From Pseudomonas viridiflava (lineage in GTDB: Bacteria; Pseudomonadota; Gammaproteobacteria; Pseudomonadales; Pseudomonadaceae), in contig UVIF01000002.1 in NCBI GenBank assembly GCA_900596015.1, forward strand, positions 372,001 through 436,000: a stretch of DNA of 64,000 bases. Reading direction: 5' to 3'. Positions 59,321-64,000 of this stretch are shown one piece after another. The translations under genes were made by a program, and so were the position numbers. The notes under the pieces are model-generated. The model was given only the letters and a program-made list of their open reading frames with translations. It searched no databases and was not told the DNA's origin. The number at the start of each line of letters is the position of its first letter. Positions within the stretch are counted from its first letter, which is position 1.

Positions 59321-60611
59321 CCACGTTCTCCGGTTCTACGTTGCCATACATCCATTTCAGGGCCTGGGCGACACAGTGGAACGAGCCGAACACCAGAATC
59401 TCGTCACCCTCGCCTGCGGCTTCGCACTGCGCTTCGAGCGCATCGGCGAGGCTGCCATGAGACGTCGTGTCAGCGCCAAGGTTCAGGAGCGCGGCATCGA
59501 GCTCGGCAGCCGGACGGCTGCGCGGTGTTTTCAGCGGTGCGACCGCCCACTGCGCGATGACGGCTGTCAGCGGCTCGACGACCCCGACCAGATCCTTGTC
59601 GGCGAGCAGGCCGAACACTGCCAGACGCCGACCCGCCAAGGGCTGACGCGCCAGACGCTCGGCCAGAAAGCGAGCGGCGTGCGGGTTGTGACCCACGTCC
59701 AGCAGGATGTCGACCGACTTGCCGGCGTAACTCACACGGTGGCGGTCCAGGCGGCCGGCCACCCGGGTGTGCGCCAGCGCCCAACCCATACGTGCAGCGT
59801 CGCGCGGCAGATCAAGCGCCACGTAGGCCTGCAGGGCGAGCGCGGCGTTTTCCAGCGGCAGGCTGGGCAGTGGCAGCGACAGCAACTCGACCGGGTAGCC
59901 TTCGACATCCATCCCACGCCACGACCAATGATCGCCCTGCACGGTGAAATCGTAGTCGCGTCCGCGCAGATAGAACGGGCAACCCAGCGTGGCAATCTGC
60001 TCGAGCAATGGCTGCGGAGGGTCGATATCGCCGCACAGTGCCGGCACGCCAGCGCGCAGGATGCCGGCCTTCTCGAACGCCACCGACTCGCGGGTATCGC
60101 CCAGGTACTCGGCATGGTCCAGACCGATGCTGGTGACCACGGCCACGTCTGCATCCACCAGGTTGACCGCGTCGAGTCGACCGCCCAGGCCCACTTCCAG
60201 TACCACGGCATCCAGCCCGGCGCGCTGGAACAACCAGAGCGCGGCCAGGGTGCCCATCTCGAAATAGGTCAAGGTGGTGGCGCCGCGTGCGGCTTCAACG
60301 GCAGTGAACGCCTCGCACAGCTGGGCATCGGTAGCCTGCTGGCCGTCGATCAGCACCCGCTCGTTGTAGCGCAGCAGATGCGGCGAGGCATAGACCCCCA
60401 CTTTCAGATCGCGATCCTGCATCAGGGCCGCGATGAACGCACAGGTCGAACCCTTGCCGTTGGTGCCGGTCACCGTGACCACACGCCCGGCTGGCTTGCT
60501 CAGGCCCAGGCGCTGCGCGACTTCGCGGCAACGGTCCAGGCCCATGTCGATGGCCGAAGGGTGCAGCTGCTCCAGATAGGCGAGCCACTGGCTCAGGCTG
60601 CGCTCGGTCAT
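59304..60611 (-). CDS. folC: Folylpolyglutamate/dihydrofolate synthase
   Basis: A 435-residue Mur-ligase-family enzyme that joins glutamate to dihydropteroate and folates. The P-loop is in [19 protein letters not shown], and [16 protein letters not shown] and [14 protein letters not shown] are conserved. It overlaps accD by four bases upstream and dedD by 17 downstream, making a tightly packed accD-folC-dedD unit as in other gamma-proteobacteria. Confidence 0.96.
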   Translation of the reverse strand: MTERSLSQWLAYLEQLHPSAIDMGLDRCREVAQRLGLSKPAGRVVTVTGTNGKGSTCAFIAALMQDRDLKVGVYASPHLLRYNERVLIDGQQATDAQLCEAFTAVEAARGATTLTYFEMGTLAALWLFQRAGLDAVVLEVGLGGRLDAVNLVDADVAVVTSIGLDHAEYLGDTRESVAFEKAGILRAGVPALCGDIDPPQPLLEQIATLGCPFYLRGRDYDFTVQGDHWSWRGMDVEGYPVELLSLPLPSLPLENAALALQAYVALDLPRDAARMGWALAHTRVAGRLDRHRVSYAGKSVDILLDVGHNPHAARFLAERLARQPLAGRRLAVFGLLADKDLVGVVEPLTAVIAQWAVAPLKTPRSRPAAELDAALLNLGADTTSHGSLADALEAQCEAAGEGDEILVFGSFHCVAQALKWMYGNVEPENVDGIAQ

Positions 60612-61528
60612 ACGTTGGCGGGCGCCGGCGGAACCACAATGGGCTCGATCGGGGCAGCGACGTAGGTAGGCGTCGGCAAGCCCATGAACTGGGCGAGCAG
60701 GCTGCCCAGGCGCGGGCGCAGTTCCTGGCGCGAAATGATCATGTCGATCGCGCCGTGCTCGATGAGGAATTCGCTGCGCTGGAAGCCTTCCGGAAGTTTT
60801 TCGCGCACGGTCTGCTCGATCACCCGCGGGCCGGCAAAACCGATCAGCGCCTTGGGCTCGGCAACGATCACGTCACCCAGCATCGCCAGGCTGGCGGAGA
60901 CACCACCGTAGACCGGGTCGGTCAGCACCGAAATGAACGGAATGCCTTCTTCGCGCAAACGCGCCAGGACTGCAGAGGTCTTGGCCATCTGCATCAGCGA
61001 AATCAGCGCTTCCTGCATGCGTGCGCCACCGGAAGCGGCAAAACAGATCATCGGGCAACGGTTTTCCAGGGCGTAGTTGGCAGCGCGCACGAAGCGCTCG
61101 CCGACGATGGCACCCATGGAGCCACCCATGAACGAGAATTCGAAGGCGCTGGCCACAACTGGCATGCCCAGCAAGGTGCCGCTCATGGAGATCAGCGCGT
61201 CCTTTTCGCCCGTCTGCTTCTGCGCTGCGGTGAGGCGATCCTTGTACTTCTTGCCGTCGCGGAATTTCAGGCGATCGACCGGTTCCAGATCGGCGCCCAG
61301 TTCGGCGCGGCCGTCTTCGTCGAGGAAAATGTTCAGGCGCGCACGCGCACCGATGCGCATGTGGTGGTTGCACTTGGGACAGACGTCGAGGGTCTTCTCC
61401 AGCTCCGGACGGTACAGCACTGCTTCGCAGGACGGGCACTTGTGCCACAGGCCTTCGGGCACCGAGCTTTTCTTCACTTCCGATCGCATGATCGAAGGGA
61501 TCAGCTTGTCTACCAACCAGTTGCTCAT
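60608..61528 (-). CDS. accD: Acetyl-CoA carboxylase carboxyltransferase, beta subunit
   Basis: A 306-residue subunit that, with AccA, transfers the carboxyl from biotin to acetyl-CoA. The N-terminal C4 zinc ribbon is present (CPSC and CPKC, residues about 29-51). The catalytic crotonase-type fold follows, with [40 protein letters not shown] and [20 protein letters not shown]. Order trpF-accD-folC matches other pseudomonads. Confidence 0.97.
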   Translation of the reverse strand: MSNWLVDKLIPSIMRSEVKKSSVPEGLWHKCPSCEAVLYRPELEKTLDVCPKCNHHMRIGARARLNIFLDEDGRAELGADLEPVDRLKFRDGKKYKDRLTAAQKQTGEKDALISMSGTLLGMPVVASAFEFSFMGGSMGAIVGERFVRAANYALENRCPMICFAASGGARMQEALISLMQMAKTSAVLARLREEGIPFISVLTDPVYGGVSASLAMLGDVIVAEPKALIGFAGPRVIEQTVREKLPEGFQRSEFLIEHGAIDMIISRQELRPRLGSLLAQFMGLPTPTYVAAPIEPIVVPPAPANV

Positions 61529-61692
61529 GCTTTATTTCTCCAGTACCGGGGACGACTGGCCTGGCCAGGTCCCGCGCATGCTCTTGAGCGTGTTCAGATA
61601 TGAAACGAATACGTGGGCGAGCGTGGCGCAGGCTTCACACCTGGGTGCCGCGCGTTTCGCGAAACGTATGGACGGTGCCGAGCTGCGTGCCG

Positions 61693-62319
61693 TCACATGC
61701 TGCTCCCACGCACCGCCTTGAGGAAAGCGTCGATCTTGCCGTGATCCTTGATGCCTTTGCTCGACTCGACCCCGCCGCTGACATCCACCGCCCAGGGTTT
61801 GACCTGAGCGATGGCCTGGGCGACGTTGCCGGCGTGAAGCCCGCCTGCCAGCACGATCGGCTTGTCCAGGTGCTCGGGCACCAGCGACCAGTCGAACGCT
61901 TCGCCGGTGCCGCCGGGCACACCGGCGACGTAGGTATCGAGCAGGATACCGCTGGCGTTGCGATAGGCCCGGCAGGCCGCCTGCAGATCATCACCGGCGC
62001 GCACGCGCAAGGCCTTGATGTAGGGACGGTGGTAGCCCTCGCATTCGTCCGGGGTTTCGTCGCCATGGAATTGCAGCAGGTCCAGCGGCACGGCATCGAG
62101 GATTTCACCCAGTTCGCAACGGCTGGCATTGACGAACAAGCCGGTGGTGGTCACGAACGGCGGCAGCGCGGCGATGATCGCGCGTGCCTGTTGCACGCTC
62201 ACCGCCCGAGGGCTTTTGGCATAGAACACCAACCCGATCGCATCGGCACCCGCGTGCGCAGCGGCCAAAGCATCCTCTATGCGGGTAATACCGCAGATTT
62301 TGCTGCGAACGGCTGACAT
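61693..62319 (-). CDS. trpF: Phosphoribosylanthranilate isomerase
   Basis: A 208-residue TIM-barrel enzyme of tryptophan synthesis. The catalytic Cys is in [15 protein letters not shown] and the catalytic Asp in [20 protein letters not shown]; the phosphate-binding [11 protein letters not shown] and [14 protein letters not shown] close the barrel. The 164-base gap to accD contains no recognised feature. Confidence 0.96.
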   Translation of the reverse strand: MSAVRSKICGITRIEDALAAAHAGADAIGLVFYAKSPRAVSVQQARAIIAALPPFVTTTGLFVNASRCELGEILDAVPLDLLQFHGDETPDECEGYHRPYIKALRVRAGDDLQAACRAYRNASGILLDTYVAGVPGGTGEAFDWSLVPEHLDKPIVLAGGLHAGNVAQAIAQVKPWAVDVSGGVESSKGIKDHGKIDAFLKAVRGSSM

Positions 62320-62358
62320 GTCGGCGAGTACCTCGACTTGACTGGGGAACGGCGGATG

Positions 62359-63231
62359 TTAGCAAATGCTGTCGGCGACGTCAGCCAGTGTGTCGAACCC
62401 GGTCAGGAAGTGCGGGCCGATATAGCGCTCGGGCAGTGGAAACTCATCGCGGTATTCGACTTGTACCAGGTAGAGCCCGAAGGGATGGGCCGTGACCCCG
62501 CCGGTACGGCGCACCCGGCTCTGCAACACTTCGGCGGCCCATTCGATGGGACGCTCGCCGGTGCCGATGGTCATCAGCACACCGGCGATGTTGCGCACCA
62601 TGTGGTGCAGGAAGGCATTGGCGCGCACGTCGATGACGATCATCTTGCCGTGCTGAGTGACCCGCAGGTGATGCAGTTGCTTGATCGGCGACTTGGCCTG
62701 GCACTGGCCGGCGCGGAAAGCGCTGAAGTCGTGGGTACCGACCAGGGCCTGGGCGGCGGCGGCCATGCGGGTGACATCCAGCGGACGGTGATTCCAGGTG
62801 ATTTCCTCGCCCAGATGGGCGGGTCGGATCTGGTCGTTGTAGATGACGTAGCGGTAGCGGCGGGCGATGGCCTTGAAACGAGCATGGAAATTGGGCGGCA
62901 TGATTTTGGCCCAGGTAACGCTGACATCGTGGGGCAGGTTGATGTTGGCGCCCATGACCCAGGCTTTCATGCTGCGTTCGGCCTGGGTATCGAAATGCAC
63001 CACCTGGCCGCAGGCGTGAACACCCGCGTCCGTGCGGCCGGCGCACATCAGCGAGATGGGCGATGCGGCGACCTTGCCCAGAGCGTCTTCGAGGGTTTCC
63101 TGCACGGTGCGCACGCCGGAGGCCTGGCGTTGCCAGCCCCGGTAGCGCGAACCTTTGTATTCAACGCCCAGGGCAATGCGATAGAAGCCGTCGGCCGCCG
63201 ATTCGGCGACCGCGTTGTCGATGTTTTGCAC
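62359..63231 (-). CDS. truA: tRNA pseudouridine(38-40) synthase
   Basis: A 290-residue enzyme that modifies the anticodon stem of several tRNAs. The catalytic Asp is in CAGRTDAGVHACGQV; EYKGSRYRGWQRQ and NAFLHHMVRNIAGVLM are conserved. The start codon is GTG at 63231. It lies between fimV and trpF, 39 bases before the latter. Confidence 0.95.
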   Translation of the reverse strand: MQNIDNAVAESAADGFYRIALGVEYKGSRYRGWQRQASGVRTVQETLEDALGKVAASPISLMCAGRTDAGVHACGQVVHFDTQAERSMKAWVMGANINLPHDVSVTWAKIMPPNFHARFKAIARRYRYVIYNDQIRPAHLGEEITWNHRPLDVTRMAAAAQALVGTHDFSAFRAGQCQAKSPIKQLHHLRVTQHGKMIVIDVRANAFLHHMVRNIAGVLMTIGTGERPIEWAAEVLQSRVRRTGGVTAHPFGLYLVQVEYRDEFPLPERYIGPHFLTGFDTLADVADSIC

Positions 63232-63295
63232 GAAGTTGCAGCCTGTTGGTTAAGCGATGGCGGCGATTATACCGGATCATCGAATGGCGGCGCTG

Positions 63296-63358
63296 CCTTC
63301 GCGGGCAGAGCCCGCTCCCCCAAAGGGGCCCTCGATGCACAGCTGTGGGAGCAGGTTC
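63296..63358. repeat. REP element between fimV and truA
   Basis: CTTCGCGGGCAGAGCCCGCT followed by CCCCCA, plus a partial inverted partner CTGTGGGAGCAGG near 63343. Same class A REP as in the rest of the window. Confidence 0.75.
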
Positions 63359-63387
63359 GGGCGTCAGACGGCGACGGCCGCATCGCG

Positions 63388-64000
63388 TTACCGGCTGATG
63401 CGCCCTAGCATCTCGCGCGCCTCATCCTGCTGCCCGGTGCTGCCTTCTTTCAGCACCTCGCCCAGAATGTCGCGGGCACCGTCGTTGTCGCCCATCTCGA
63501 TGTAGGCACGGGCCAAGTCAAGCTTGGTGCCAGCCTCGTCTCCCCCGTCGAGGTAGTCGAAATCGTCTTCGCCTTCGATCGGCGGGAGGTCTTCAGGCTT
63601 GGGTGGCACGGCGAACGGTTCGGCCATGGGTGTGCGGGCAAAACCGTCGGACAGTTTTTCCAGTTCGGCATTGATCTCGTTGAGGCGCGATTCGGGTGCC
63701 TGTGGCTCCTCGGCTTCATCAGCCAACGACAGATCGAAATCTTGCGGCAAGGTCACGTCGTTTTCATCGGACGGGTTGCCCGCCGCAGCTTTCTGCTCGG
63801 CCAGCAAGGTGTCGAAGTCGATGTCACTGCCCGCCGTCGGCGCAGGGTCGAGGGTGTCGTCCAGATTGAGGTCGAAATCGGTGTCGAAGGTGCCGTCCAG
63901 CGAATCGGCGGACCCCGGTTCGTCGTGCAGCAGCTGCTTGACGTAATCGGCGTCCAGCTGCGCTGCCGTGGCAGCTGCACCGGCGGCGGCCGCGGCAACC
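63388..64000 (-). CDS. fimV: FimV, C-terminal part (partial)
   Basis: The last 204 codons of a gene that continues beyond the window. The visible part is very acidic (repeats of D, E, with DFDL, DLNLDD and GEDDFDYLDGGDEAG) and ends in the conserved FimV C-terminal TPR-like motif KLDLARAYIEMGDNDGARDI followed by LGEVLKEG. FimV is a polar landmark protein needed for type IV pilus function and cyclic-AMP signalling in pseudomonads. The LysM and transmembrane regions would lie outside the window. Confidence 0.92.
   Translation of the reverse strand, partial: VAAAAAGAAATAAQLDADYVKQLLHDEPGSADSLDGTFDTDFDLNLDDTLDPAPTAGSDIDFDTLLAEQKAAAGNPSDENDVTLPQDFDLSLADEAEEPQAPESRLNEINAELEKLSDGFARTPMAEPFAVPPKPEDLPPIEGEDDFDYLDGGDEAGTKLDLARAYIEMGDNDGARDILGEVLKEGSTGQQDEAREMLGRISR

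Overview
The window is ordinary chromosome of a Pseudomonas, most likely of the P. putida group. The main reasons are the aatJQMP-aauS-aauR acidic amino acid locus, the aot-argR-aruCFG-astDB-astE arginine succinyltransferase block followed by alaS-lysC-csrA, the metZ-purF-cvpA-dedD-folC-accD-trpF-truA-fimV block, the AraC-type ArgR, and repeated REP elements of the P. putida kind. The species is not determined. GC is uniformly high, and most long reading frames opposite real genes are composition artefacts.

Layout. 1-3.2 kb: 3' end of folE, a glutaredoxin, a BenE-type transporter, pyrF and a small membrane protein, ending in an intergenic region with three DnaA-box sequences. 3.2-6.9 kb: a glucarate unit (divergent LysR regulator, MFS permease, glucarate dehydratase). 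7-13.7 kb: the glutamate/aspartate ABC transporter aatJQMP with its two-component system AauS/AauR; a sigma-54 promoter and AauR-type sites lie upstream of aatJ. 13.8-18.2 kb: a secreted alpha/beta hydrolase, metE and divergent metR. 18.4-23.7 kb: one 1775-residue orphan protein resembling the large DUF6543 'dermonecrotic toxin-like' proteins of pseudomonads. 23.8-31.9 kb: mgtE, a DUF4124 protein, three tRNAs, csrA, lysC, alaS and ltaE.

31.9-34.1 kb: an FMN riboswitch with a second-type lumazine synthase, then a predicted M91/NleD-like zinc protease carrying RTX-like repeats. Both genes run on the plus strand inside a long minus-strand housekeeping run. 34.1-46.4 kb: arginine catabolism and uptake (astE, a 96-aa gene, astB, astD, aruG, aruF, aruC, argR, aotP, aotM, aotQ, aotJ), with ArgR-like sites before aruC and aotJ. 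46.8-54.4 kb: acsA, a DUF2790 protein, an MFS exporter, arfB, an AroP-like permease, rluB and a DUF1289 protein. 54.5-55 kb: two tRNA-Asp and a tRNA-Val. 55.1-64 kb: metZ, purF, cvpA, dedD, folC, accD, trpF, truA and the 3' end of fimV.

The shared theme is amino acid uptake and breakdown: two polar amino acid ABC systems, each with a hairpin after its binding-protein gene, plus dedicated regulators. The two most unusual proteins are the 1775-aa toxin-like protein and the RTX-repeat M91 protease. Neither has a secretion system, immunity gene or chaperone gene recognisable beside it. Functional assignments rest on motif recognition by eye; no database search was run.
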